Source: JAVKLU01 sp031538895
Lineage (GTDB): Bacteria > Pseudomonadota > Gammaproteobacteria > Burkholderiales > Burkholderiaceae
Length of the DNA: 64,000 nucleotides
Assembly: GCA_031538895.1 (NCBI GenBank)
Contig: JAVKLU010000032.1
Coordinates: 1 to 64,000, forward strand
Direction of reading: 5' to 3'
In this document: one piece after another, positions 17,404-26,500 of the stretch
Layout of the letters: each line of letters begins with the position of its first letter
How positions within the stretch are numbered: the stretch's first letter is position 1
Position numbers and translations under genes: made by a program
Notes under the pieces: generated by a model
Seen by the model: only the letters and a program-made list of their open reading frames with translations
Database searches by the model: none
Told to the model about the DNA's origin: nothing

Positions 17404-18177
17404 ATGTTAACGAAACGCGTTATCCCTTGCCTTGACGTGCATGCGGGGCGCGTGGTCAAAGGCGTGAACTTTGTTGAGCTAAAAGACGCCGGCGATCCGG
17501 TGGCGATTGCGCGGCGTTATTCTGATGAAGGTGCGGATGAAATTGTGTTTCTTGACATCACCGCTTCGTCAGATGAGCGCGATTTAATTTTGCCGATTAT
17601 TGAGCAAGTCGCGAATCAAGTGTTTATTCCCTTGACGGTGGGTGGCGGTGTTCGGACCGTCGCGGACGTGCGACGCTTGTTAAATGCAGGCGCAGATAAA
17701 GTGAGTATGAATAGTGCGGCATTGGCGACGCCAGATTTGGTCGCGCAAGCCTCGGCCCGTTACGGTGCGCAATGTATTGTCGTGGCGATTGATGCAAAAG
17801 CAAATGATCCTAGTGTCGGTGGATGGTCGGTTTATACCCATGGCGGCCGTCGCAAGACCCAATGGGATGCCGTGGCATGGGCGCAAGAAGTGGTGCGTTT
17901 AGGTGCGGGAGAAATTTTACTCACCAGCATGGACGCCGATGGTACCAAAGCTGGATTTGATTTGGCGTTAACGCGCGCCGTCAGTGACGCGGTGAGCGTG
18001 CCAGTGATTGCGTCGGGCGGAGTGGGGACTTTAGAACATTTAGCCGCAGGCATTATTGAGGGGCGAGCTGACGCGGTATTGGCGGCGAGTATTTTTCATT
18101 TTGGTGAATTTCGCATTTTAGAAGCAAAACAATTCATGGCGAAACGTGGTTTGGCGATGCGTTTAGTCGCGCATTGA
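17404..18177 (+). CDS. hisF: Imidazole glycerol phosphate synthase cyclase subunit
   Basis: A 257-residue TIM barrel that forms the synthase with HisH. The catalytic Asp residues are D11 in CLDVHAGRVVKG and the one in SMDADGTKAGFD. Phosphate-binding GGGVR and ASGGVG are present. The stop codon falls in an 11-bp tandem duplication (18173-18194). Confidence 0.97.
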   Translation: MLTKRVIPCLDVHAGRVVKGVNFVELKDAGDPVAIARRYSDEGADEIVFLDITASSDERDLILPIIEQVANQVFIPLTVGGGVRTVADVRRLLNAGADKVSMNSAALATPDLVAQASARYGAQCIVVAIDAKANDPSVGGWSVYTHGGRRKTQWDAVAWAQEVVRLGAGEILLTSMDADGTKAGFDLALTRAVSDAVSVPVIASGGVGTLEHLAAGIIEGRADAVLAASIFHFGEFRILEAKQFMAKRGLAMRLVAH

Positions 18178-18194
18178 CCTATGATTGACCTAGG
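18173..18194. repeat. 11-bp tandem duplication spanning the hisF stop codon
   Basis: Units ATTGACCTATG and ATTGACCTAGG follow each other; the first contains the hisF TGA. Confidence 0.8.
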
Positions 18195-18209
18195 CTAGGG
18201 CCCAAAAAC

Positions 18210-18641
18210 ATGGTATCTCCTTTGCTTAATGCTGTCCTTTTTAATGCGGTACGTTTTGATGCGAACGGTTTGGTTGCCGCAATTGCGCAGGACGTTCGGA
18301 CCAACGAAGTGGTAATGATGGCGTGGATGAACGCCCAGGCACTGAGCCTGACTTTGGAAACACGGCAAGCCGTTTTTTGGAGCCGTTCTAGAGGAGCTTT
18401 GTGGAAAAAAGGTGAAGTGTCCGGCAATGTCTTAAATGTTCACGAGGTATGCTTGGATTGCGATGGTGATGCTTTACTATTAAAAGTCGAGTTGTCTGAT
18501 GGTGTCGCATGTCACACTGGGCGTTATAGTTGCTTTTATCAAAAATTTGATTGGGCGACGCAACAGTGGCAAGACGCTTTGCCAATATTAAAAGATGCGC
18601 AAGTGATGTATGCTGCGCGCAATGCAAAAAATACAAAATGA
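18210..18641 (+). CDS. hisI: Phosphoribosyl-AMP cyclohydrolase
   Basis: A 143-residue enzyme opening the purine ring of PR-AMP. It shows WSRSRGALWKKGEVSGN and the metal ligands in CLDCDGDALL and CHTGRYSCFY. It is separate from the PR-ATP pyrophosphohydrolase, which is the next gene and overlaps its stop as ATGA. Confidence 0.95.
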   Translation: MVSPLLNAVLFNAVRFDANGLVAAIAQDVRTNEVVMMAWMNAQALSLTLETRQAVFWSRSRGALWKKGEVSGNVLNVHEVCLDCDGDALLLKVELSDGVACHTGRYSCFYQKFDWATQQWQDALPILKDAQVMYAARNAKNTK

Positions 18642-19051
18642 CTACTGTTGAATCTTTACCAGACCGTAAAAATCAAAACCATAGTGCGTCCAACCTTCAC
18701 GCAATTGTGGTGCGTTTGGATCAAATGTTGGTCGAGCGTCGCAATAGCGGCAATGCCGATAGCTCTTATGTGGCGCACTTATACGCTAAAGGAGATGATG
18801 CGATTTTAAAAAAAATCGGTGAGGAAGCTACCGAGATGGTATTGGCCGCAAAAGATGTACGAATGGGAAAATCTGCCGATGCTCTGGTCTATGAATGCGC
18901 TGATTTGTGGTTTCACAGTATGGTGATGCTGACACACTTTGGTTTAAGCAGCGCTGATGTGTTGCTGGAACTTGAGCGACGCATGGATACTTCGGGTTTA
19001 GAAGAAAAAGCGCGCCGTAAGCTGGCTGACCGCGAGGCCAGTGATGATTAA
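18638..19051 (+). CDS. hisE: Phosphoribosyl-ATP pyrophosphohydrolase
   Basis: 137 residues from the ATG at 18638, which overlaps the hisI TGA; the longer open frame from 18551 lies inside hisI and is rejected. The MazG-like all-helical core has the GDDAILKKIGEEATEMVLAAK motif with the acidic Mg2+ ligands and ECADLWFH. It hydrolyses PR-ATP to PR-AMP, the substrate of HisI. The N-terminal 25 residues are a non-conserved extension. Confidence 0.93.
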   Translation: MTTVESLPDRKNQNHSASNLHAIVVRLDQMLVERRNSGNADSSYVAHLYAKGDDAILKKIGEEATEMVLAAKDVRMGKSADALVYECADLWFHSMVMLTHFGLSSADVLLELERRMDTSGLEEKARRKLADREASDD

Positions 19052-19094
19052 CTTCGTGGTTTAATTGCGCATCAATATGAAGGAGAACTGCTTG

Positions 19095-19451
19095 ATGACT
19101 GTTGCGATGACTGATTGTATTTTTTGTAAAATCGCCGCGCGCCAAATTTCGTCAACCTTGTTGTATGAAAACGATGAGATGGTCGCCTTTGACGATATTC
19201 ACCCCACTGCACCGGTGCATTTTTTGATCGTCCCCAAAGCGCATATTGAAACTTTGGCGGACGCGGATAATGAAGGCCTAATTGGCCGTATGTTATTACT
19301 GGCGCCCAAGTTAGCGATGCAAAAGGGCGTGGGCCTGACGCGAGACGCCAGTGGCCTTGCACAGGGCGGATTTAAAACACTATTTAATGTCGGCCCCAAA
19401 GGCGGACAAGAAGTATTTCACTTGCACTTGCACGTTTTGGGGCATAAATAA
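19095..19451 (+). CDS. hinT: HIT-family purine nucleoside phosphoramidase (HinT-like)
   Basis: 118 residues from the ATG at 19095, preceded by AGGAGA at 8 bases. It has the CIFCKIAAR start, DIHPTAPVHFLIVPK and the histidine triad HLHLHV (H109, H111, H113). HIT enzymes hydrolyse nucleoside phosphoramidates and adenylates. Location between hisE and tatA is a common betaproteobacterial order. The first codons look duplicated (MTVA-MTDC, 12-base units). Confidence 0.9.
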   Translation: MTVAMTDCIFCKIAARQISSTLLYENDEMVAFDDIHPTAPVHFLIVPKAHIETLADADNEGLIGRMLLLAPKLAMQKGVGLTRDASGLAQGGFKTLFNVGPKGGQEVFHLHLHVLGHK

Positions 19452-19453
19452 AG

Positions 19454-19480
19454 TCATTTTTGAAGGATCATTTTTGAGGA
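19454..19480. repeat. Tandem duplication containing the tatA ribosome-binding site
   Basis: A 14-base unit TCATTTTTGAAGGA is followed by TCATTTTTGAGGA. Each ends in a ribosome-site-like GAAGGA or GAGGA; the second is at working distance from the tatA ATG at 19487. Confidence 0.8.
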
Positions 19481-19486
19481 GTTCTT

Positions 19487-19705
19487 ATGGGTTCATTTAG
19501 CATTTGGCATTGGTTAGTCGTGTTGGTAATTGTGGTGTTGGTATTTGGCACCAAGCGATTGAGTAGCGTTGGCAGTGATTTAGGCAAGGCCATCAAAGGA
19601 TTTAAAGATGGCATGAAAAACGGTGACGCGGCAGCGGACGAAAGCGCTAAGGAAGCCGCTAAAGAAACTGCTAAACCGATTAGCAATTCGACTGAAAAAC
19701 AGTAA
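19487..19705 (+). CDS. tatA: Twin-arginine translocase subunit TatA
   Basis: A 72-residue protein with one N-terminal membrane segment (about 6-21), the FGTKRL hinge, an amphipathic helix (GSDLGKAIKGFKDGM) and an acidic-basic Ala-rich tail. This is the pore-forming subunit that oligomerises to export folded proteins. tatB follows after 30 bases. Confidence 0.96.
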   Translation: MGSFSIWHWLVVLVIVVLVFGTKRLSSVGSDLGKAIKGFKDGMKNGDAAADESAKEAAKETAKPISNSTEKQ

Positions 19706-19735
19706 TGCAAACGAGCGCAAGTTTGCGCGTTTACT

Positions 19736-20221
19736 ATGTTTGATATTGGTTTAAGCGAGCTAGGCTTAATCGGTGTAGTGGCCTTGGTGGTGATTGGCCC
19801 CAAGCGTTTACCGACGGTTGCGCGCACCGTGGGCACTTTGTTGGGACGCGCGCAACGCTACATTCGCGATGTTAAAGATGAAGTCAATCAGCAAGTCGAG
19901 TTTGAAGCGCTCAAAAATACGGTGCAATCGGTTGAGTCGGAAGTTAAAGGTGCCGGCGATGCGATGCGAGATCAGTGGTCATCAATCAATGATGATTTGC
20001 ATTTACTCTCGCCCGTTCCATCATGGGATGAAGTATTGAGCAAAACCCAATTGCAAGAGCGGACACGGCGTTTTCATCGGCGCGCGGCGCAAACTCAGGG
20101 ACGCACGCCCTTGTGGTTTAAACAGCAGCAAGGTGTGCGGCGAAATCTGCAATCGGGTTCAGCAAGAATGGTGCGCTATCGTCGGAACAGCGCGCCACGC
20201 CGTCCTTCTTTTTTTGCCTAA
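19736..20221 (+). CDS. tatB: Twin-arginine translocase subunit TatB
   Basis: A 161-residue protein starting MFDIGLSELGLIGVVALVVIGP, with the conserved Glu8 and the GPKRLP hinge of TatB, then an amphipathic helix and a basic tail ending RRPSFFA. TatB binds signal peptides together with TatC. In related genomes tatC usually follows; here the next gene is rlmJ, so TatC must be encoded elsewhere. Confidence 0.94.
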   Translation: MFDIGLSELGLIGVVALVVIGPKRLPTVARTVGTLLGRAQRYIRDVKDEVNQQVEFEALKNTVQSVESEVKGAGDAMRDQWSSINDDLHLLSPVPSWDEVLSKTQLQERTRRFHRRAAQTQGRTPLWFKQQQGVRRNLQSGSARMVRYRRNSAPRRPSFFA

Positions 20222-20283
20222 ATTTTCTATCAGCGATATTCGTTGTTGATACGGGTGTTGTACTTTTATTATTCTCGCTTTTT

Positions 20284-21138
20284 ATGCTCAGTTATCGTCA
20301 TGGTTTTCATGCGGGTAATCATGGCGATGTGCTCAAGCACGCGATCCTGATTCAGGTTTTGAACTATCTCATCCAAAAAGAGACCCCACTTTTATATATT
20401 GATACGCATGCCGCAGCGGGGATGACCTTGCTGACGCGCGGCGCGGCTGAGAAAAGTGGTGAGTTTGCTCGTGGTGTGGGCAAGTTGTATGGCAAGCAAT
20501 GGGGCGTGTCTTTATTGGACGAATACACTCGCGTGATTGGTGCTTTGCAAAGTGGCGGCCCAAGCGTATTGCGGCATTACCCGGGATCGCCTGCGATTGC
20601 TAATTTATTGCTACGGCCCAGTGATGGTTTGCGCTTGTTTGAATTGCATCCACGCGATTACACCAGCTTGCTCGCGTGGTCGAACAAACAAGAGAACAAT
20701 AAAAATGGCCGTCACATCAAAGTCGTGCGTGCTGATGGGTTTACCGGGCCAGAGGCTTTGTTGCCACCGCCTGCGCGTCGTGCTCTGATTTTGATTGACC
20801 CCTCGTATGAATTAAAAACCGATTACCGTGCGGTGCGTGCGTGCGTCAAAGAGTCCTTACGCCGTTTGCCTGGCGCCACTATTATTGTGTGGATTCCCTT
20901 GGTGGCGCGTAGCGAAGCGCAACAGTTAGCCGCGCAGTTACGACGCACAAGTGCCAGTTGGCTGTATTGCCATTTACTACTCGATAATGCGGTAGTGCAT
21001 AAATTATTTGGCAGTGCGGTGATGGTATTGAATCCGCCATACACTCTAGAAGAGGCACTCACGCCCGCTTTGCCGATACTGGCGAATCTGATGGGCAATT
21101 CGCAGCAAAAATATCAACTCGAAGCGCATTTGGTGTAG
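20284..21138 (+). CDS. rlmJ: 23S rRNA (adenine2030-N6)-methyltransferase RlmJ
   Basis: A 284-residue SAM-dependent methyltransferase. The N-terminus MLSYRHGFHAGNHGDVLKH is diagnostic, and the catalytic motif is DPSYE (D172-E176) where E. coli has DPPYE. It methylates A2030 of 23S rRNA. It lies 62 bases after tatB and could be read from the same transcript. The Pro-to-Ser change in the catalytic tetrapeptide is conservative for N6-adenine enzymes but worth noting. Confidence 0.93.
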   Translation: MLSYRHGFHAGNHGDVLKHAILIQVLNYLIQKETPLLYIDTHAAAGMTLLTRGAAEKSGEFARGVGKLYGKQWGVSLLDEYTRVIGALQSGGPSVLRHYPGSPAIANLLLRPSDGLRLFELHPRDYTSLLAWSNKQENNKNGRHIKVVRADGFTGPEALLPPPARRALILIDPSYELKTDYRAVRACVKESLRRLPGATIIVWIPLVARSEAQQLAAQLRRTSASWLYCHLLLDNAVVHKLFGSAVMVLNPPYTLEEALTPALPILANLMGNSQQKYQLEAHLV

Positions 21139-21230
21139 TGACAAAGAATGGCGTGTTTTTTTGTAGGTCTCGTTCGTGATTTCGTGATTTCGTGATGTTG
21201 TGATTTTGATTACTTTTAATTGATTCGTTT

Positions 21231-23522
21231 ATGTATCGACCTGACCCTCCTTTTTTTCAAACATGGCAAGGTGTTTTAATTAAACGAACGCTGGTGGGTA
21301 TTGCCTTGTTTGTGTCGATCATGGTGTTGCTGGCGAGTTTGGCGGTCATGTGGCTTTATCCGCGCATTGAGAGCATCGATAAAATCACTAATTACCAACC
21401 CAAGTTACCACTGCGTATCTATACCGCTGACAATGCTTTGATTGGTGAGTTTGGTTTTGAAAAGCGCGAGTTTGTGCGTATCGCTGAAATCTCCGCGCAT
21501 CTGAAATTAGCCGTTTTAGCGATTGAGGACGATCGCTTTTACGAACACATGGGAATTGATTTTATCGGCATCGCCCGTGCCATGCTCAATAACCTTTTAG
21601 GGCGTGCGCGTCAAGGTGCGTCAACGATTACACAGCAAGTCGCACGGAATTTTTATCTGAACAGCGAACAAAGTTATATGCGTAAAGTGTACGAAGTCTT
21701 GCTCGCCTACAAGATTGAAAGTAGCTTAACCAAAGATCAAATTCTTGAGCTGTACATGAACCAAATTTATTTGGGACAGCGCGCCTATGGCTTCTCTGCG
21801 GCCTCGCGGGTGTATTTCAATAAACCGCTGAACAAAATTAGCGTCGCCGAAGCCGCGATGTTGGCAGGCTTACCTAAAGCACCATCGGCATACAACCCGG
21901 TGCGCAATCCTAAGCGCGCCAAGCAAAGGCAGATATATATCTTGCAAAGAATGTCAGAGCTGGGTTATATCGATAACAAAACCTATAAAACCGCGCTAAA
22001 AGAATCTTTGACGGTCAATACCCAGGCGCTTCTGGATATGCCAACGACCGGTTTGGGCGCCGGTTATATCGCCGAAATTGTGCGCCGCCAATTGGTCGAA
22101 AAATATGGTGAATCGATTTATGGCACGGGGTATAACGTTTACACGACGATCCTCAAAAACGATCAAGACGCCGCGTTTAAGGCCGTACGCACAGGCTTGA
22201 TTAATTACGATACGCGTTATGGTTACCGTGGGCCTGAAGCAATCATCAACATCAATTCGGGTGAAGCTTATGACGCGCGTTTACAGCGTGACAGTCAAAT
22301 CGCGCAAGCGCTGGTGACACACCCTGATGTGGACAATATCGTTGTGGCAGTCGTCATTAGCAGTACGCCGACAAAATTGGCGGTGGTGCGTGCCAGTGGC
22401 GAAGAAGTGATATTGGATAAAGAAGCTTTGAAATTTGCCACGCCGTGGTTGAAAAGCGCGAACAAGACGCGTTTTGATGTGGGCTCAGTGATTCGTGTGA
22501 AGCATGTTCGGGGGCGTTGGCAAATTACGCAATTACCCGAGGCAGAAGCTGGGTTCATATCGATCAACGCCACCAACGGCGCGATTCGCGCAATGGTTGG
22601 GGGCTTTGATTTTTTACGTAACCAGTTTAATCATGTGACGCAAAGCCAGCGTCAGTTGGGTTCTTCAATCAAACCATTTATTTACTCGGCAGCGATTGCC
22701 AAAGGTGCGACACCACAAAGTATTTATTTTGATCGCGAACCTAATCTTTCTGAAGTACAAACGGGCGGAGTTTTGTGGGAACCTAAGAATTACGATGGAC
22801 AGTCAAGCGGTGCCGAAGTGACGATGGAAGAGGGCTTGGTGCATTCGACCAACTTGGTGGCGATTGATATTTTGAAGTCAATTACGCCTGAATATGCGCA
22901 AAAATTTGTATTGAATTTTGGCTTTACGCGTAAACAAGTCCCCGCGTTTTACACCTTGGCTTTGGGAGCGGGTAGCGCCAGTATGGAGCAATTGGCAACG
23001 GCATATGCCGTGTTTGCTAATGGTGGGTTTTTGGTCAGTCCTTACTTGTTGACGCGGATTACTGATCGTGATGGCAAGCTCATTGAGAAATTTGTGCCAC
23101 CGATTGCCCCGCGCGAAGAAACGAGGCGCGTCATTACCGAACAAAACGTGCTGATGATGGATCAGATGCTGCGCGCAGTCGCTACGCGCGGGACTGCGGC
23201 GCGGGCACGGGCTTTAGGACGCCCGGATGTGGGTGGGAAAACCGGCACAACGAATGATGAAACAGATGCCTGGTTCTCGGGTTATATGGGTAATGTGGTG
23301 GGGGTTTCTTGGTTGGGTTATGACCAGCCGCGTAAATTGGGCGAGCGCGAAACCGGTGGTTCCTTAGCTTTGCCGATTTGGATTGACTATATGCAAAAAT
23401 TGCGTGATGTACCGATCGTGACGCAGCGTGCAAATCTACCAGATGCAGCGCTAATTTCCGAACCAAGTGTCAGCGTGCCAATCACGTCTGACAAACCAGT
23501 CATGCCGATGGCTAAGCCTTAG
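21231..23522 (+). CDS. mrcA: Penicillin-binding protein 1A (bifunctional)
   Basis: A 763-residue class A PBP. A membrane anchor (about 19-43) is followed by a family 51 glycosyltransferase domain (catalytic E99 in AIEDDRFYEHMG; QGASTITQQ) and a transpeptidase domain with S478-x-x-K481, S539-T-N541 and K670-T-G-T. It polymerises and cross-links peptidoglycan on the periplasmic side. It is shorter than E. coli PBP1a (850). The TAG stop is inside the first of three 15-bp repeats leading to the next gene. Confidence 0.95.
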   Translation: MYRPDPPFFQTWQGVLIKRTLVGIALFVSIMVLLASLAVMWLYPRIESIDKITNYQPKLPLRIYTADNALIGEFGFEKREFVRIAEISAHLKLAVLAIEDDRFYEHMGIDFIGIARAMLNNLLGRARQGASTITQQVARNFYLNSEQSYMRKVYEVLLAYKIESSLTKDQILELYMNQIYLGQRAYGFSAASRVYFNKPLNKISVAEAAMLAGLPKAPSAYNPVRNPKRAKQRQIYILQRMSELGYIDNKTYKTALKESLTVNTQALLDMPTTGLGAGYIAEIVRRQLVEKYGESIYGTGYNVYTTILKNDQDAAFKAVRTGLINYDTRYGYRGPEAIININSGEAYDARLQRDSQIAQALVTHPDVDNIVVAVVISSTPTKLAVVRASGEEVILDKEALKFATPWLKSANKTRFDVGSVIRVKHVRGRWQITQLPEAEAGFISINATNGAIRAMVGGFDFLRNQFNHVTQSQRQLGSSIKPFIYSAAIAKGATPQSIYFDREPNLSEVQTGGVLWEPKNYDGQSSGAEVTMEEGLVHSTNLVAIDILKSITPEYAQKFVLNFGFTRKQVPAFYTLALGAGSASMEQLATAYAVFANGGFLVSPYLLTRITDRDGKLIEKFVPPIAPREETRRVITEQNVLMMDQMLRAVATRGTAARARALGRPDVGGKTGTTNDETDAWFSGYMGNVVGVSWLGYDQPRKLGERETGGSLALPIWIDYMQKLRDVPIVTQRANLPDAALISEPSVSVPITSDKPVMPMAKP

Positions 23523-23563
23523 GGTGCATAAACTTAGGGGGCATAAACTTAGGGGGCGTAAAC
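23519..23563. repeat. 15-bp tandem repeat, three copies, bridging mrcA stop and next gene start
   Basis: Units TTAGGGTGCATAAAC, TTAGGGGGCATAAAC and TTAGGGGGCGTAAAC run without gap. The first holds the mrcA TAG; the last supplies GGGGG as ribosome site immediately before the ATG at 23564. Confidence 0.92.
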
Positions 23564-26500
23564 ATGAGAACTGCTGTGTCGGGGTTTTTTCGTTTTTTGG
23601 GATTTCGCATGAAAGCTCATATGAGCGCTCATATGGTGAGGGCGTTCTTAGTGGCCTTGACACTGTTGACATTGTCAGCGTGTGGCCCATCCACTCTTCC
23701 CAATAGTTCATCGACCTCATCGACCTCATCGACCTCATCGAGCGATGCGCCATCATCTCAGGCCTCTCTGGTTGTAACAACACCAGCGAGCGCGACTGAA
23801 GTTGTCTTGGGGCAGTCCTTGACTTTGCGCGGTTCTGGATTTACTGAGGGGATGGGGGTCAAATTAGGCAATATTGATTTGGCATTGACCGTCGTATCGT
23901 CAACGGAATTGAAGATCACAATCCCCGCCGCATTGAGCGTTAATTCCTATACCTTGACACTGAAGCGCTTTAACGATGGTGCGACTCAAAGTTATTCGAT
24001 TAAAGTAGTCTCCTCGGTACTTGCAATATCGGGCGTCAGCCCGGCCTTGCCCTTAGTTGGTAGCACGGTGATATTGACGGGAACCGGATTTACTGGCGCG
24101 TTAAATCTCTCAATCAACAATCGCGCGCTCAGCCACACCATCAACTCGGTAACTGAACTGGCGGTAAATTTGCCGACTGATATTGCGGCAGGAAGCTACT
24201 CTTTATCGGTCACTAGAGCCGACGGTCAAACCCGAATAGTCCCTTTAACCCTCGTCGCGCCATTGGTTGTTGCACCTTTGAGTCGAAGTTTTAATATTGG
24301 CGAAGTCTTGCGTATTTTGGGTTCAGGTTTTGACCGCGCGACCACCGTGACCTGGGGCGGAACTGCTCTTGCAGTGACGTTTATTTCAAGTACTGAATTG
24401 ACCGTCGTGGTGCCCAGTAACGCAAGTAATGGCGTAGTCACAGTTATCGTTACCCGTGATCAAGATCGACGGACTCAAAACCTGTCTGTGACCGTGGCAG
24501 TGACCTTGCCGACACTGATTTTGTCGAGTGTCAGTCCAAGCACACCTACGGCACCGGGGGCCAGCATCAGTCTTACGGGAGCTGGGTTTGTCGGCGATAT
24601 GGTGGCGACGGTCGGCGGTGTGAGTGCGGAGGTCAGCGTTACCTCGGCCACGCAGATGAATGTTGTGATACCGCTCTCAGTTGGTTTGGGCGTCCAATCC
24701 TTAGTCATTCAACGCACTAACGACAAGGCCAGTAAAAGCATCGCTTTAACGATATTGGGCCCTTTAAGTTTGGGCGCGCAAGCGTCGATTCCCTCACTGG
24801 GCGGTACTTTGACTTTAGCGGGAACGGGGTTTTCTGCGGATACCAGCGTCACGATGGATGGCCTCGCGATGGTCGTCAGCGCGTGGACCAGCACGCAAAT
24901 CTCTTTTCTGGTGCCCAGTAATTGGCGTAATTCAGCACCCCTCGTCACGCTGACCCGAGCGAGCGACAGCAGTACAAAGAGTCAGTCGTATTGGATAAAC
25001 GTTCCTTTGACGCTAGAGGCGATGAGCGCGCCGGTATATCGCGGACAACAGGTCAGCATCAAAGGGACGGGTTTTGTTGCGCAGGGCAATGGCAATTTGT
25101 TTTTGGCGGGCGTTGCGCAAGCTTATGTGATGCACAGTAGTGAAGAATTGTTGTGGACACCCGCGGCCAATCAAACTTTGGGCAGCAATGTCGCATTGCG
25201 TTTTGAACGCAATGATGGTCAAAGTACCAGTATCAATGTTATCGTTGCGGCGATCCCGCGCGCGAGCGTGTCGCCCAGTACGGCTTCGATAGGTGCCACC
25301 TTGACCTTTACGGGAAGCAATTTAACGTCAATTCGATCAGTGAAATTTGGACCCGCGATTGTGCCAATGACACCCAGCAGCGATACCAGCTTTAGTTTAC
25401 AGCTGCCGTCCAATGCGGCCAGCGGTGATATTGTTTTTGTGGATAGCGCTGGAACGCAGTTTGTGTGCTGCCAGTTACAACTGGTCAATAGTGTGATCAA
25501 AATTGCGCAGGTTCAGGCCGTGCAAACGCATTTGATTGATATCAATGCAATTGATAAGAGCGTCTTGCCGCAAGAAAGGGTTCAGATTTCGCCGCACCGC
25601 GACCTGTTGATTCGCGCAAAAATCATTAAGCAAAATACCAACGCGCTGGTGACGCCGAAGGTGCAAATACAAATTACGAACAGCACGGGTTCTAGCCTGT
25701 GGTTTGATATGGCCGGTCCGGCCGTGTTATCAAATACTGTGCCTGCCGATACGCAAAGCGGTTTGCTCGATGATTCATTTACCTACTTAGTACCTAAAAA
25801 TCTCATCAGTTCGGACGGCTCATTTAGCCTACTGATCAAAGCCCAGAGCCTCGACGGGAGTCACGTCGCGCAGTATTTCACACAACCTGCGGTGATGCCA
25901 AAGTCCTATATGTATTTGCATTTGTTACCGATCACCATATCGGCGGGTCCAACCCCAGCGACACCGACGATTGATTTGACGCGAATTCAAACGGCCTTGG
26001 AAAGTTATTTTCCATTAGAGATTGAGACCCGCATAGAGCCGACTTTGGATGCGGGTACTTATGCCGGTCTGGGGGCGAATCCGACGCTGACATTGTTGGA
26101 TAAAGTAGTTGCCGCGCATGAGAGTAGCGGCTTATACAATGAATGTCATTTTTATATGGGCGTGATCGGTTTTCCTTTGAGTAATGTTGCCTATCTCGAT
26201 GGACGCCAATCTTTAGTTTCCAATTTATGGGAAACGGGTGTTAGTTTTGCGACGGGAATTTCGACCAATTATTTAGCGGTGACCAGTCCGATTCCGCATG
26301 AGTTGGGGCATAACTTTGGCCGTAAACATTCCTGGGAAGACACCGCAAATCCAAATCAGACCGATAGCCGTTTGGGTGCGTATGCGAATGTGAATTGGGG
26401 CATTAAAAAATATAACGACGACAACGGCATTATTCCTTCGACGAGTCTAAATTCGTATGAAAACCACTGGTTTTTCCCGACGAATCTGTTTGATGTAATG

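Noticed and set aside
23451..23783. Minus-strand open frame with MRSMRSMRSM repeats
   Set aside because: This is the reverse reading of the Ser-Ser-Thr coding repeat and the 15-bp repeats around the start of the metzincin gene.
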